A DNA stretch of 42,866 bases from the NCBI GenBank assembly GCA_028876065.1, contig JAGWTI010000019.1, positions 1 through 42,866 on the forward strand, written 5' to 3'. Positions 6,667 through 15,118 of the stretch are shown here, piece after piece (positions within the stretch are counted from its first letter, which is position 1; every line of letters begins with the position of its first letter). The translations under genes were made by a program, and so were the position numbers. The DNA is from Nitrospirota bacterium (GTDB lineage Bacteria > Nitrospirota > Nitrospiria > Nitrospirales > Nitrospiraceae). Below the pieces are notes generated by a model, which worked only from the letters and a program-made list of their open reading frames with translations, was not told where the DNA came from and made no database searches.

Positions 6667-7593
6667 ATGAGACACATGGTTGCCTCCTTGTTCAAAACAG
6701 GCGCGCGGTGGGGCGGGACGGCCTTGCTGGCCCTGCTTCTATTCATGTCGGATGCGTCTTTGAGTGCCAAGGATTGGGATATGGACAGGGGCAGGTATTT
6801 GCCTGATCTGGAGATCTATTTACTGGCAGGGCCGGTCAAGTCGGTGACCACCGCCTATTACAAGCCCGACCAAAGTGACATGACCCAGCTGGTGCGCTGG
6901 GAGTTCGATCGCTCGGGCAATCTCCTGGAATCCAGATCCATCACCTTCTCGAGCTCCTGCTCCAAACAGGTGTACACCTACGACGCCAACGGCCATCGCC
7001 TGACATTGCAATCCTTCTCGACGCAGCAGCAGCCCCTGCCTCTCGTTGGGAAAGACGATTGCAAGTTTCCACAGGCCACCGAATATTCGACGTTTTCACA
7101 TGAATTCGACAGCCGCGGTCAGGTGACCAGCCGATCCAAGACCTACTATGGACAATCGTCTCCGGCGGTCAGGGAAGAGTTTCGGTATGACTTCGCGGGG
7201 AACCTGGTTGAACATCAATGGCTGGTTGGTCCCAGAAAAGACCGGCAGTATAGAAATCGCTATGCCTATGATACCTTCCCGGGCGGTCGGCGGATCTTTC
7301 GCCAGGCCAATTATGACGAGGGCCAGGCTCCCGTCGATGTGAGAATCGTCACGACCTATGATTCGAAAGGGAAGCTGCGCACCTATACGAAGGTCCCGCC
7401 GGAGGTTTCGGGCTTCTACAATGATTACGACAATCAATACGACGGCAACGGCCATCTGAAACGCAGCGCGTCCGGAGACTCTCGAACGGATTATTCAGGA
7501 CACGATCCCTACGGCAACTGGACGAAGAGCATTTCCTATCAAGGCAGCGCCCCTTCGCAGACCGCCTCCCGCACCATCCAATATTTCAAATAA
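6667..7593 (+). CDS. Secreted YD-repeat (RHS-like) protein
   Basis: About 308 residues if started at ATG 6667 (a second ATG lies 9 bp on; an earlier in-frame ATG at 6631 would put 12 polar residues before the signal peptide). A hydrophobic segment, GGTALLALLLFMSDASLSA, looks like a signal peptide cleaved near SLSA-KD. The mature part contains at least six loosely spaced YD-type units: FDRSGN, YDANGH, FDSRGQ, YDFAGN, YDSKGK, YDGNGH and YDPYGN. Such repeats form beta-strand spirals that bind carbohydrate or encapsulate cargo in RHS proteins. There is no toxin tip or core domain, so a stand-alone surface or periplasmic beta-protein is likely. TTGACA at 6611-6616 may be its -35 box. Confidence 0.7.
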   Translation: MRHMVASLFKTGARWGGTALLALLLFMSDASLSAKDWDMDRGRYLPDLEIYLLAGPVKSVTTAYYKPDQSDMTQLVRWEFDRSGNLLESRSITFSSSCSKQVYTYDANGHRLTLQSFSTQQQPLPLVGKDDCKFPQATEYSTFSHEFDSRGQVTSRSKTYYGQSSPAVREEFRYDFAGNLVEHQWLVGPRKDRQYRNRYAYDTFPGGRRIFRQANYDEGQAPVDVRIVTTYDSKGKLRTYTKVPPEVSGFYNDYDNQYDGNGHLKRSASGDSRTDYSGHDPYGNWTKSISYQGSAPSQTASRTIQYFK

Positions 7594-7657
7594 CGCGCTC
7601 TACGCAGAAGGATGAACGGGCGATACGGCCCGCCTCCATCCCCGCGCCAAAACACAA

Positions 7658-8401
7658 TTAGGGCGTAGCCGTGAAGAACTCCACCCGGCCCGATTCGATG
7701 GGTGTTTCCATCTGATAGATCCCGCCGACGACATGGACCTTTTTGTCTTTCAAGAGCGGCCCGAGGTACTTGTCCTCTCTCAGCTGGCGCACCACGAGGA
7801 GCACGTTGTGCTTGGCGGCCTCGGGCAGCCGCCGATCTTCCGGCAGCTCCCGCACCAATTCGACCGCCGGCCGGATGGCCTTGGTCAGGCTCGCGATGTT
7901 GCCGGGCGGCGTGACATTGTTGAACACTTCTTTGATCGCCGCCTTGATGGCCCCGCAATCCTGATGCCCCAGCACGACGATCAGCCGAACGGGAGGCTTG
8001 AGGCCGGTGATGCTGTACTCCAGGCTCCCGAGAACCTGGTCGGTCACCGTATGGCCCGCGCCTCGGACAATGAACAAATCGTTTAAGCCCTGATCGAATA
8101 CGACTTCGGGCGGGACCCGTGGATCGGAACAACAGAGCACCGAGGCAAACGGCTGTTCGCCGGTCACCACCGCATTGCGGCGTTCCAGGTTCCAGTCATG
8201 CGGCATCAGCTTGGCTTCCATGAAGCGCCTGTTTCCATCAACCAAGGCTTGGAGCGCCTTGGCGGGATCGGTGGATTCCTCGGTCCTGAAGGGCGGGCCC
8301 GAACTACAGGACGTCAGACTCGAGCTCAGGGCGACCCCCAAGGCCGTGATCGAGGCCCGGTAGAGAAACTCTCGGCGGGACGACTCGTGGCGATCACTCA
8401 T
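7658..8401 (-). CDS. Tat-exported beta-class carbonic anhydrase, probable lipoprotein
   Basis: 247 residues from ATG 8401, preceded by AAGGAGG 5 bp upstream. The N-terminus has a twin-arginine motif (SSRREFLYRA, R9-R10), a hydrophobic stretch and a lipobox-like LTSC ending at C32, so the enzyme should fold in the cytoplasm, cross by Tat and be held at a membrane. The catalytic domain carries the beta-carbonic-anhydrase zinc ligands: C91 with D93-x-R95 (CCSDPRVPPE), H146 and C149 (GHQDCG). It interconverts CO2 and bicarbonate. In an autotroph this would aid inorganic-carbon supply or periplasmic pH control. Convergent with the YD-repeat gene. Confidence 0.9.
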   Translation of the reverse strand: MSDRHESSRREFLYRASITALGVALSSSLTSCSSGPPFRTEESTDPAKALQALVDGNRRFMEAKLMPHDWNLERRNAVVTGEQPFASVLCCSDPRVPPEVVFDQGLNDLFIVRGAGHTVTDQVLGSLEYSITGLKPPVRLIVVLGHQDCGAIKAAIKEVFNNVTPPGNIASLTKAIRPAVELVRELPEDRRLPEAAKHNVLLVVRQLREDKYLGPLLKDKKVHVVGGIYQMETPIESGRVEFFTATP

Positions 8402-8627
8402 GGAAACCTCCTTGCTGTCAGAACCAGCACCTACTGCCAGGGCAGGAAGCGCCCCCACGTCCGGCGACAACAGGTAGAGAGCCGGAAATAGTGTGGCTAC
8501 TATACCGATTGGGAGGAGGAATATCTATCGGCTGGCGACCGTGAGGGGGGAAGCAGACGGTGTCAGGAACCATTTCGCCCCGGCCTGTGATGCGAGGAGA
8601 GGGCGAAATTCAAAGAAAGAATAAAAA

Positions 8628-8700
8628 GGTCGGGAGTCTTTTTTTGAGACGCAGCCTCTGATGCCAGCCGAGGGTGCGGAGGATCGGATACCCCCACCCT
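8628..8700 (+). repeat. Composite intergenic repeat, copy R6 (head only)
   Basis: Starts with the same GGTCGGGAGTCTTTTTTTG leader as R5, then GAGACGC, CCGAGGGTGCGG and a diverged core, GGAGGATCGGATACCCCC. The unit array and tail are missing. It lies just upstream of the promoter of the 41-residue protein. Confidence 0.8.
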
Positions 8701-8723
8701 TCGCATAATCCCGCACATGGGCG

Positions 8724-8751
8724 TTGACAAGTTCGGCGGGGAGCGTATCAT
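8724..8751 (+). promoter_or_regulatory. Sigma70-like promoter of the 41-residue protein
   Basis: TTGACA (8724-8729), 16-bp spacer, TATCAT (8746-8751). Predicted leader of about 45 nt containing AAGGAGG at 8790-8796. Confidence 0.7.
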
Positions 8752-8802
8752 TGGGCCGGCACAGGCCTTTTGTTCGGTCCACCTTGAACAAGGAGGGACG
8801 GC

Positions 8803-8928
8803 ATGTCGGTCATGTGTTCGATGCAAGCCTGCCAGGCGCAGGCGGGAATGTGCGGGCACGAGAAGATGATGTTCGGGATCGCCGCGCTCCTGGTCGCCGG
8901 CGCGGGCGTGTACTTCTTCCTCGGCTGA
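8803..8928 (+). CDS. Cys/Met-rich 41-residue membrane peptide
   Basis: The start of the product, MSVMCSMQACQAQAGMCGHE, has C5, C10, C17 and H19 plus several methionines, then KMM and one hydrophobic helix (about residues 23-40). A strong ribosome-binding site (AAGGAGG, 6-bp gap) and a good promoter support expression. The Cys/Met/His cluster suggests metal (copper or iron) or redox chemistry at a membrane surface. This is inference; no characterised family was recognised. Confidence 0.7.
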   Translation: MSVMCSMQACQAQAGMCGHEKMMFGIAALLVAGAGVYFFLG

Positions 8929-9067
8929 CCGGACGTTCAGACCGGGCTATAACTCCCCGGCCCTTGCGGGAGAACGCAACGGCGTCAGAACCGTTTCCGC
9001 CGAATTCTGACGCCCACCTCAGCCCCGCGCGCCCGCTTCATTCCGCAGCGCTCCGAGCCTTACTTCG

Positions 9068-10438
9068 CTAGCACGGCCCGAGCCTGGCCAACTGCTTGCG
9101 CGCGTCGTCGAGAAGTTCCTGCGTCGGCACACCTTGCAGGGGGTCGCGGAATCCTTCTTTGCGCAACGTGAGCACACCTTCTGCGTGTTTCACCGCCTGG
9201 CACAAATCCCCCTTACGCTTCTCCTCGGGCTTCGTGAGCGCCATGCGGTAGAAATCCAGCGCAAGCAGGTTACTCACCCACGCCGTGCGTTCCGGACAAT
9301 ATCCGTTTTCGTCATCGGCGCAGCCTGGAGGCCTGCCGCTGCCTTCCCGCGCCACTATTTCAAGAAAGTTGACATACTTATAAAAATGGCTGTGGCTGCC
9401 GAGATAGCCTGCCCCGTTTCGGTCTTTCCTAAATCTCAACCGCTGCACTTCCCCCCTGTAATACCATCCATGCCCATCATGAGGATCAATGGCCAGCAAG
9501 AAATCGACGACGGAGTCAATCGCCCCGAGCTCATCCGCTGACAATTCTCGAACATTAATCGCGTCCAGCATCGCTGCATACTGGCTCTTCAACCTGCGGA
9601 CCGATTCCTTAAGAACCGGCTGCTGAGCCAGCGTCGGCAATTTTCTCACGCAGTCGCGGTAGGATTCCTCCGCAAGACGCGCCGGGTCAAAATACCGGCA
9701 AGAACGATATAGGGTGTACCAATACGGGAGGTTCGTCTTGAACGTCACGCGATTGGCTTCGACACGCGCGCCGACAATGTCCGCACCGGCCGTGACAAGG
9801 TTCTCGATCGGAACCGCGGCCAAATCCATGGCTTTCAAGTCGGCGCTCAGAAAACTTAGCTCAAATCCTTTTTCCGCGTACACGACCTCGTCCACGATGG
9901 CCTTTTCGGGGTCAGTGAGCGCATTCCGGCATGCCTCGGGCAGCTCCTCCCACTCGTCGGCCAGCCATTCCTCTATTTGAATCGAGCCGAGATACTCCGA
10001 CGAGGTGGCGGGAACCTTCATCACCACGTATGCCGCGGATTTTGCCGTTGCCCCAAAATGGACCGGCAGGACCTGCGCCAGCACCTGCAAGTCGACTTGC
10101 GCGCCGCTCTTGTCGAGCGCCTCATAGTTTCCGCTCGGGCCTCTCCCTCGATGCACATTCAGCGACGACTCCTTCTCCTGGTCCGTTCGGGTTTTCCGAC
10201 ATTCCTGCAACGATCCAGCCGGGGTTCGAACAATGTTTCCCGTTGGGCTGATTTGGACGATCATGCCGGGCTTGAACGTGTCCCGTGGAAAGTCGAAGAC
10301 TCTGAACCCAGACTTGGCTGCCAGTTGAGCCAGAGAAGCCGGTAGCGGAGTTGGCGGCTGGGTCGGTTCTTTCCTGACCGGAGGACAGCCCCAGATACAC
10401 AACGCCACGAGTGAGATCGCCAAAAGTCCGATGCGCAT
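9068..10438 (-). CDS. Large unknown lipoprotein
   Basis: 456 residues. The N-terminus MRIGLLAISLVALCIWGCPP is a lipoprotein signal peptide with Cys18 after IWG. A proline-rich linker follows. No catalytic motif was recognised. The C-terminal third contains helical stretches such as DPHDGHGWYYRGEVQRLR and LLALDFYRMALTKPEEKRKG that look TPR-like. AGGAG lies 7 bp before the ATG. It appears monocistronic and convergent with the 41-residue gene, with about 140 bp between. Likely periplasm-facing outer- or inner-membrane lipoprotein; role unknown. Confidence 0.7.
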   Translation of the reverse strand: MRIGLLAISLVALCIWGCPPVRKEPTQPPTPLPASLAQLAAKSGFRVFDFPRDTFKPGMIVQISPTGNIVRTPAGSLQECRKTRTDQEKESSLNVHRGRGPSGNYEALDKSGAQVDLQVLAQVLPVHFGATAKSAAYVVMKVPATSSEYLGSIQIEEWLADEWEELPEACRNALTDPEKAIVDEVVYAEKGFELSFLSADLKAMDLAAVPIENLVTAGADIVGARVEANRVTFKTNLPYWYTLYRSCRYFDPARLAEESYRDCVRKLPTLAQQPVLKESVRRLKSQYAAMLDAINVRELSADELGAIDSVVDFLLAIDPHDGHGWYYRGEVQRLRFRKDRNGAGYLGSHSHFYKYVNFLEIVAREGSGRPPGCADDENGYCPERTAWVSNLLALDFYRMALTKPEEKRKGDLCQAVKHAEGVLTLRKEGFRDPLQGVPTQELLDDARKQLARLGPC

Positions 10439-10570
10439 TTTAGGCTCCTAATCCAGCCCTTCGGCCGGCCGTAATTATCATGAAAAAAGAAGGGTGTCAA
10501 AAATCGTTCAGCTCAAGCCCTTCCTTTGAGGAAGCAAAATGGGGATATTCCAAACTTTGGGAAAATCCCG

Positions 10571-10670
10571 CCGAGGGCGCCGGAGAGTCTTCAGCCTCCC
10601 GTTCTCTGAGCTATAGCCTTCACCAGACGCTCTTCGCGGACCCGACGCCCCACCCTCGCGGAGGGTTGCC
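10571..10670 (+). repeat. Degenerate composite repeat, copy R7
   Basis: CCGAGGGCGCCGGAG resembles the head, and GACGCTCTTCGCGGACCC with GACGCCCCACCC resembles the tail of R1 and R5. The core GGATCGGATC is lost, so this is a decayed copy. Confidence 0.5.
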
Positions 10671-10763
10671 GTTCCGCACTATTTCCTTGATTGTTGCCCC
10701 TGGCGGGCCCATCCTTTCTGAAACTTGCCCCTGCCCGGGAACCACACCAACAAGGAGAGAGTC

Positions 10764-11315
10764 ATGCGCTGGATGTCCCCGATCACGGCTCGCGTTGTCG
10801 CCCTGGGACTGCTGTGGGGACTGTACGGCTGTACGGTTCCCCCGCTCATGCATCGGGGCGGGATCATGGTGGATAGCTGGGCCGAGGTGAAGGTGGACAA
10901 CGCCACGGCCGCCGGCATCCTGGCTTCGTTTAACCGGGCGGAAGCGGCCCTTCAGGCAGGCCGGCTGGACGAGCTCATGGATCTCTATTCCGACGGGTAC
11001 GGCTATCACGGGTTGACGAAACAAGAGCTGCGAAAGATCTGGGAGGAGCTCCTGCGGCAGAACCGGGAGTTCCGAAGCAACCACATTCTTTCCCGTTTCG
11101 TCCCGGTTTCGGGTGAGCCGCAGAGCGTCGAGGTCACCTGCACGGGGAGCCTGTGGGCCGTCTCGAAAGAGACAGGGGAACAGGTGAACATCGACAGTTG
11201 GTACGGTGAAGTGCACCACATGGTCAACGAGGGAGGGACGTGGCGCGTACGCGGGCATCGCGGGAAGGCGCCCAAGACACAGGCGTTCGGCGCGGCCCCT
11301 CATCCATTTTTTTAG
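10764..11315 (+). CDS. NTF2-like (SnoaL-type) lipoprotein
   Basis: 183 residues from ATG 10764, chosen for the purine-rich AAGGAGAG a few bases upstream. The signal peptide ends in a lipobox, GLYGC. The mature domain begins with a helix (ASFNRAEAALQAGRLDELMDLYSDGYGYHG), continues with KQELRKIWEELL, and ends in strands (WYGEVHHMVNEGGTWRVRGHRG). This is the order of NTF2-like cone folds used for nuclear-transport-factor, SnoaL and DUF4440 domains. These often bind small hydrophobic ligands or serve as scaffold domains; no catalytic residues can be assigned. It stands alone, convergent with the next cluster. Confidence 0.7.
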   Translation: MRWMSPITARVVALGLLWGLYGCTVPPLMHRGGIMVDSWAEVKVDNATAAGILASFNRAEAALQAGRLDELMDLYSDGYGYHGLTKQELRKIWEELLRQNREFRSNHILSRFVPVSGEPQSVEVTCTGSLWAVSKETGEQVNIDSWYGEVHHMVNEGGTWRVRGHRGKAPKTQAFGAAPHPFF

Positions 11316-11492
11316 CCGGCCTCGAACGGTGCAGCCACAGGCAGGAGGGCGGGAAGTCAGACGTTGCGATCTGGTCGCTGGGAAGGGATAGAGCCGGCGA
11401 AAGGTGTTCGCGGCGTCGGCCGGTTCACACGACAGCCTCACCGCCCACCCGGGCGATGAGGCTGGATGAGTGCCGCAAGTCTCGCAGACCGA

Positions 11493-11852
11493 TCAGCGCC
11501 AGGTGCGATGTGTCTCGCTGACCTGTTCCCGCCCGCCGACCTTTTCGATCTCCCAGGCGACGTCGGACGGAATTTCCACAACCCTGAGCGAAGCGGCATG
11601 CCCGTTGGCCTGGACGCCGAGCTCCTCCACTACCTGGACAAGGCGTTGATCGTCCCGCGGAATTCCCTGGCCGCAGCGGTTCAGGCTCGGTTCCTGCGGC
11701 GAGGCCGCCTGGGGCCAGTAGGCGCCCAGGTCCTCTTCTTTGAGCGCATCCTTCTGGCCCAATTCCCGCAGCCGGAGAAACGCCGCGTGGCTGACGCAAA
11801 AGGTTTCGTAGCTCGTATTGATCACGATTTTGCGTCGCGTCTCGGTCGTCAT
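11493..11852 (-). CDS. Conserved small protein of unknown function
   Basis: 119 residues. The layout, KIVINTSYETFCVSHAAFLR at the start, IPRDDQRLVQVVEELG in the middle and VVEIPSDVAWEIEKVGGREQ before a final THRTW, belongs to a widespread uncharacterised bacterial and phage family (remembered as KIVIN.CYGGF.LS.EA..., ending in AEKHRTW). The start overlaps the stop of the upstream gene by ATGA. Function unknown. A short decayed relative survives at 4857-4943. Confidence 0.8.
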   Translation of the reverse strand: MTTETRRKIVINTSYETFCVSHAAFLRLRELGQKDALKEEDLGAYWPQAASPQEPSLNRCGQGIPRDDQRLVQVVEELGVQANGHAASLRVVEIPSDVAWEIEKVGGREQVSETHRTWR

Positions 11853-12229
11853 CGTTTCCTCCCTCGGCTCTGCGTCCCTGCGCCAGACGCTTCTTGCGCC
11901 GCGACAAACCGGTCGTCGGCAAGGGTATCGTGGAGCCGCGCGGTGACGTGACGGCGGTACTCCACGCTCTGCTTGGCTATGAGGACCAGCCCTTCATGAT
12001 CCGTGAGGATCAACAGGTCATCCTCCGCCACCAGTTCCATGGCGGGGCCCGCCGTATCGATGCGATACTGTGTCCGCCCGTCGGGGTTCCGGCGAAGCCC
12101 GGTCACGATCTCCGTCAGCCCTTCGATGACGCCGTCCTTCCCCTCGGACCGATGCCGGACCTTGACCCCATTCGGAATTTTGAGCCAGGGTTTGCGAGCT
12201 GCCGCCGTTTCCGTTGTGGTGTCGCTCAT
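11849..12229 (-). CDS. Small protein with possible SH3-like core
   Basis: 126 residues from ATG 12229, with GGAGGACCCTC just upstream. After a low-complexity N-terminus, IPNGVKVRHRSEGKDGVIEG looks like the first strands of a small SH3/KOW-like barrel, followed by a helical tail (HVTARLHDTLADDRFVAAQE). No family is assigned. It is translationally coupled to the downstream 119-residue protein (ATGA overlap) and follows the exported 100-residue protein by 20 bp, so these are probably one operon. Confidence 0.7.
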   Translation of the reverse strand: MSDTTTETAAARKPWLKIPNGVKVRHRSEGKDGVIEGLTEIVTGLRRNPDGRTQYRIDTAGPAMELVAEDDLLILTDHEGLVLIAKQSVEYRRHVTARLHDTLADDRFVAAQEASGAGTQSRGRKR

Positions 12230-12249
12230 GAGGGTCCTCCTCCCTGCGT

Positions 12250-12552
12250 TTACCGGCCGGGGACGTCTTGCATCGATTGCCTGGATGTCTGGTCCCGCTT
12301 GCAACTCTCTACGGCGATCAGGCGCTGTCCGGCGGTGGCATCTTTGGGAATTCTCGTCAGGCAGGCTGGCTGCGAGTCTTCGACCGCGCCCGAGGCCACG
12401 AGGCTGCGCCCGTCCGACTGCGCGGACGGAGCGGACGCTGCCGGCGTTTTGTCCGCCGCGAAGGCCGACGGTGCGACGATCCATGCAAGCAGCGGCAACA
12501 CCGCCAGAGAGACGACGAGAACCGTCCGGATGATCATGCGATAGGTATCCAT
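12250..12552 (-). CDS. Small exported protein, unknown
   Basis: 100 residues from ATG 12552, with GGGAGG 9 bp upstream. MDTYRMIIRTVLVVSLAVLP opens a clear signal peptide ending near SAFA-AD. The mature part is about 65 residues, polar and Ala/Ser-rich, with only two cysteines (in QPACLTRI and VESCKRD), which could form one disulfide. No domain recognised. Middle gene of the minus-strand cluster 12850-11493. Confidence 0.65.
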   Translation of the reverse strand: MDTYRMIIRTVLVVSLAVLPLLAWIVAPSAFAADKTPAASAPSAQSDGRSLVASGAVEDSQPACLTRIPKDATAGQRLIAVESCKRDQTSRQSMQDVPGR

Positions 12553-12625
12553 AGTGCTGAACCTCCCTTGTGTACGCTCCGAGGTGTGACTGTCCTTGGG
12601 GTCATGACCGGAATCGGGCATCCCC

Positions 12626-12850
12626 TCACTTCCTGCGCTTGGCCCTGCTCGCCGACGCCGGCACTGAACCGGGCGGACGCGCGCCGTTCCGTCTCGGTTC
12701 GAGATGGTTGCGGCGGTTGGCCTTGATGCCGGGATCGGTGACTTCCCCGCACTGCAGGCAATGCCAGCCCGAGAAGCAGCCGGCCGAGTTTCCGACATCC
12801 GTCAATTCGGTGGTCACCATGAAGCCCCGGCAGCGTGGACAGTTCACCGA
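12626..12850 (-). CDS. Small zinc-ribbon protein
   Basis: 74 residues from GTG 12850, preferred because GAGGGA lies 7 bp ahead; the in-frame ATG at 12904 has no ribosome-binding site. Two CxxC knuckles (VNCPRCRGFM and WHCLQCGEVTDPGI) about 25 residues apart form a zinc ribbon. The tail is strongly basic (NRRNH..RRNG..KRRK), as in small nucleic-acid-binding proteins. It may be the first gene of the cluster running down to 11493. Confidence 0.7.
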   Translation of the reverse strand, partial: SVNCPRCRGFMVTTELTDVGNSAGCFSGWHCLQCGEVTDPGIKANRRNHLEPRRNGARPPGSVPASASRAKRRK

Positions 12851-13398
12851 TCGTTCCCTCTGGGTTGGCGGACCGTCGACATTCGACACCAAGGCCTGTC
12901 GCATTGCCGCGCGACTCTGGCGTCAAAGCAGCGGAGACTGGGGAATCGATCGCGCCGGAAAGGAGTCGGGACGCGCGAGAGATAGGACAGTCAGCGGGGC
13001 TCAGTACGTCATAGGAGAGCGTACCACAGATACAGGCGCATCCACACACTTTATTATTCGATGAGACACAGGCTGTCATCCGCGGCCAGACTGAGTGCAA
13101 GGCCGGACGAAGTATGGGGAATGGACCAGGGTCCTTGGCCGGTCTATTTTGCGACTGACGACATGGGGCTCGCTGTCGCTAAAGGCGACAGGCCAGCCAG
13201 GACTCCCTGCGGGCTGTCAGTCGCCTCACCTCCTATCCTATAGAAAACATTAGGGATCATCGCGAGCAGCCTTCCTAACTTCCTCTGGGGCACTTCTCTT
13301 GCTTCACCCTCGTACCGTTTTGGCCTCAGGTCTGGGCGATATCCCCGGAATAGGCCCAAGCAAGGTCACAATCCGTAACGCCGCGAGGGGGGTGCATC
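12851..13398. other. Intergenic region between divergent gene clusters
   Basis: About 550 bp separating the minus-strand cluster from plus-strand genes. One small hairpin, CTGTCGC / GCGACAG near 13170-13190, is visible. No gene, RNA or confident promoter was recognised. Confidence 0.5.
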
Positions 13399-13716
13399 AT
13401 GGAAGACAGGAGCTATGGGCAGGTGCTGGTCAGAGGATTTGTACAGGCCATTCCCTGGGCGATCGTATTCTCCGTGGCCTGGGTGTTCACCCTCAACATC
13501 ACGATGAGCATGTTTCGCCAGGAGGTGAAGGAGGCCATCGAATATGCCACCAAAACCGGAGTCCGCCAGAGTATCCATGCGGTGTTGACCGACCAGGAGT
13601 TTGACGAGGACCTGTGGCCCAAGATCAAGCAAAACACCAAGGAAGCCATCGAGTACACGGTGACGATGGCCGCTCGGAAGCAGGCGGCCGCGTCCCAGGC
13701 TCAGTCCAAGAAGTAA
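13399..13716 (+). CDS. Small membrane protein with amphipathic helical tail
   Basis: 105 residues. One hydrophobic helix at about residues 17-36 (IPWAIVFSVAWVFTLNI) is followed by a soluble helical region containing two similar stretches, EVKEAIEYATKTG and NTKEAIEYTVTMA, suggesting an internal repeat. GAGGGG lies about 8 bp before the ATG. Function unknown. The next gene begins 43 bp downstream and also has a membrane anchor, so they may form an operon. Confidence 0.65.
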   Translation: MEDRSYGQVLVRGFVQAIPWAIVFSVAWVFTLNITMSMFRQEVKEAIEYATKTGVRQSIHAVLTDQEFDEDLWPKIKQNTKEAIEYTVTMAARKQAAASQAQSKK

Positions 13717-13759
13717 CGGGCGCCGTCCGCCTGCTCGGTCGGGGCGAAGGAGCATGAAC

Positions 13760-14182
13760 ATGTTGGGTCGGGGTTCACTGGGCATTATTCTGACTGCGGC
13801 GTTGCTGCTTGCCGCACGAGCCGTCTGGGTCCGCACCCATCCGCCGCTCCAACCCATGACGGCGCCCAGCACCGAGCCGTTTCTCCTGCGCTATGCCCGG
13901 CAGGCGGCGAAAGAGCATCGTGTGCTCTGGATTCGGTACCGGGAGCCGGACGGGGAAGTGATCGAAGAAAAAGTCGAAATCTACCAGACGATGTGGAACG
14001 GGAATATCAGCGGCTGGTGCCGCCTCCAGCGGCGCCGGAGCACGTTTCAACAAGATCGGATTCTTGCCTGGCAACTGTTAGACGAGCGGTTCGAGCGGAT
14101 CCGTAACATGGAACATTGGGCCAGGTGGGAAGGCTGGTCTGCACGGGTACGAGGGCTGAAAGGGGCGCTCAGGAAACATTAA
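13760..14182 (+). CDS. Membrane-tethered WYL-like domain protein
   Basis: 140 residues from ATG 13760, chosen because AAGGAG (13747-13752) is 7 bp ahead; an ATG at 13754 is too close. One N-terminal hydrophobic segment (about 6-20) would tether it. The rest matches the WYL layout: EHRVLWIRYREPDGEVIEE, then GWCRLQRRRSTFQQDRI, then LLDERFE, corresponding to the conserved Y-x-x-x-D-G, the R-x-F-x-x-D-R-I strand and the closing helix. WYL domains usually sense nucleic acids or small ligands inside transcription factors. No DNA-binding domain is present here, which is unusual. Confidence 0.6.
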   Translation: MLGRGSLGIILTAALLLAARAVWVRTHPPLQPMTAPSTEPFLLRYARQAAKEHRVLWIRYREPDGEVIEEKVEIYQTMWNGNISGWCRLQRRRSTFQQDRILAWQLLDERFERIRNMEHWARWEGWSARVRGLKGALRKH

Positions 14183-14248
14183 CCCAACGGCGTTCCGGCT
14201 CGCCTACCCTTTCTTGACGGTCTTTGTGTTGAGGTGCGGGAGGAACCT

Positions 14249-14503
14249 ATGGAGGGCCTCGCTGCGACGCTGCTCCACGTGTTGAACGACCACCGGGGCA
14301 TGAACTACTGCGAGCAATGCCTTGCCCAAACGGCCGGTGTCACGACGGCCACAGGGTTCGACGCAGTGACGCAATTCATGCAGGAGGCCAGGGCCGGCCT
14401 CTGGGGCAAGCTCACGGTCAACAAAACCGGCCCCTGTTCCCTCTGCAGGCAGCCGACCCCCACCATCGGTAAGCCACACGCGAACATGATGGGCGCCGCC
14501 TGA
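14249..14503 (+). CDS. Small CxxC zinc-finger protein
   Basis: 84 residues from ATG 14249, preceded by GGGAGG. Cysteine pairs NYCEQCLAQ and GPCSLCRQP, about 44 residues apart, could bind one zinc. Between them is a helical segment (FDAVTQFMQEARAG). No family is assigned. It follows the WYL-like gene by about 65 bp on the same strand. Confidence 0.6.
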   Translation: MEGLAATLLHVLNDHRGMNYCEQCLAQTAGVTTATGFDAVTQFMQEARAGLWGKLTVNKTGPCSLCRQPTPTIGKPHANMMGAA

Positions 14504-14717
14504 CCGTCGAGCTGGCCGGAACACGGTGGGCGCTGCAGGCTACCGCAGAAGCCACCGGCTGATCCTCGTGCGATCCTCGCGGGCTACGTACGGGCGGTCC
14601 CGAGCATCGTCGTGGCCGCACCGTCCGGTTTGCCTTTTCTCCGATTCTGCTATAATCCGGCCGGAGTTCGCCTGTCCGGCGCGATGTCGCGGTGATTCAC
14701 CTGCATGGAGGTCGGCG

Positions 14718-15077
14718 ATGCGAGGACTGGTGGCGGTTGGCTGCTTGGCTGCGCTGCTCGCGGTGAACGTGTGGGCCGGTGAGCAGGCGTCCAAGGGGAA
14801 TGCCACGAACGGCCAGGCCATCTATGCGCGCAACTGCCTGCCTTGCCACGGAGCGGCGCTGGACGGGCACGGCCCCAATGCCGCCGGCTTGGTGCGTCCT
14901 CCTGCGAATTTCCTCGACAAGCGTTCCCGAAAAAAAACCGACTTCGAGTTGGAGATCACGATCAAGCAGGGGCAACTGTATACGGACATGCACCGTTGGG
15001 ACGACACCCTCAGCGATGCCCAGATTCGGGACGTGGTCGCGTATATCCGCGCCACCGCCCCCCATCTCATCGACTGA
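14718..15077 (+). CDS. Small exported c-type cytochrome
   Basis: 119 residues from ATG 14718, with GGAGG 6 bp upstream and a perfect TATAAT at 14651-14656. A signal peptide ends near VWA-GE. The single heme motif is C40-L-P-C43-H44 in YARNCLPCHGAALDGHGP, and M91 (YTDMHRW) is placed as distal ligand, giving a class I monoheme cytochrome c of the type that shuttles electrons in the periplasm. In a nitrite or hydrogen oxidiser this could link respiratory complexes; its partner is not in the window. Confidence 0.9.
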   Translation: MRGLVAVGCLAALLAVNVWAGEQASKGNATNGQAIYARNCLPCHGAALDGHGPNAAGLVRPPANFLDKRSRKKTDFELEITIKQGQLYTDMHRWDDTLSDAQIRDVVAYIRATAPHLID

Positions 15078-15118
15078 CGCAGCCCGCGGACGCCCCTGTC
15101 CGACGGTGAGGCGATGGC

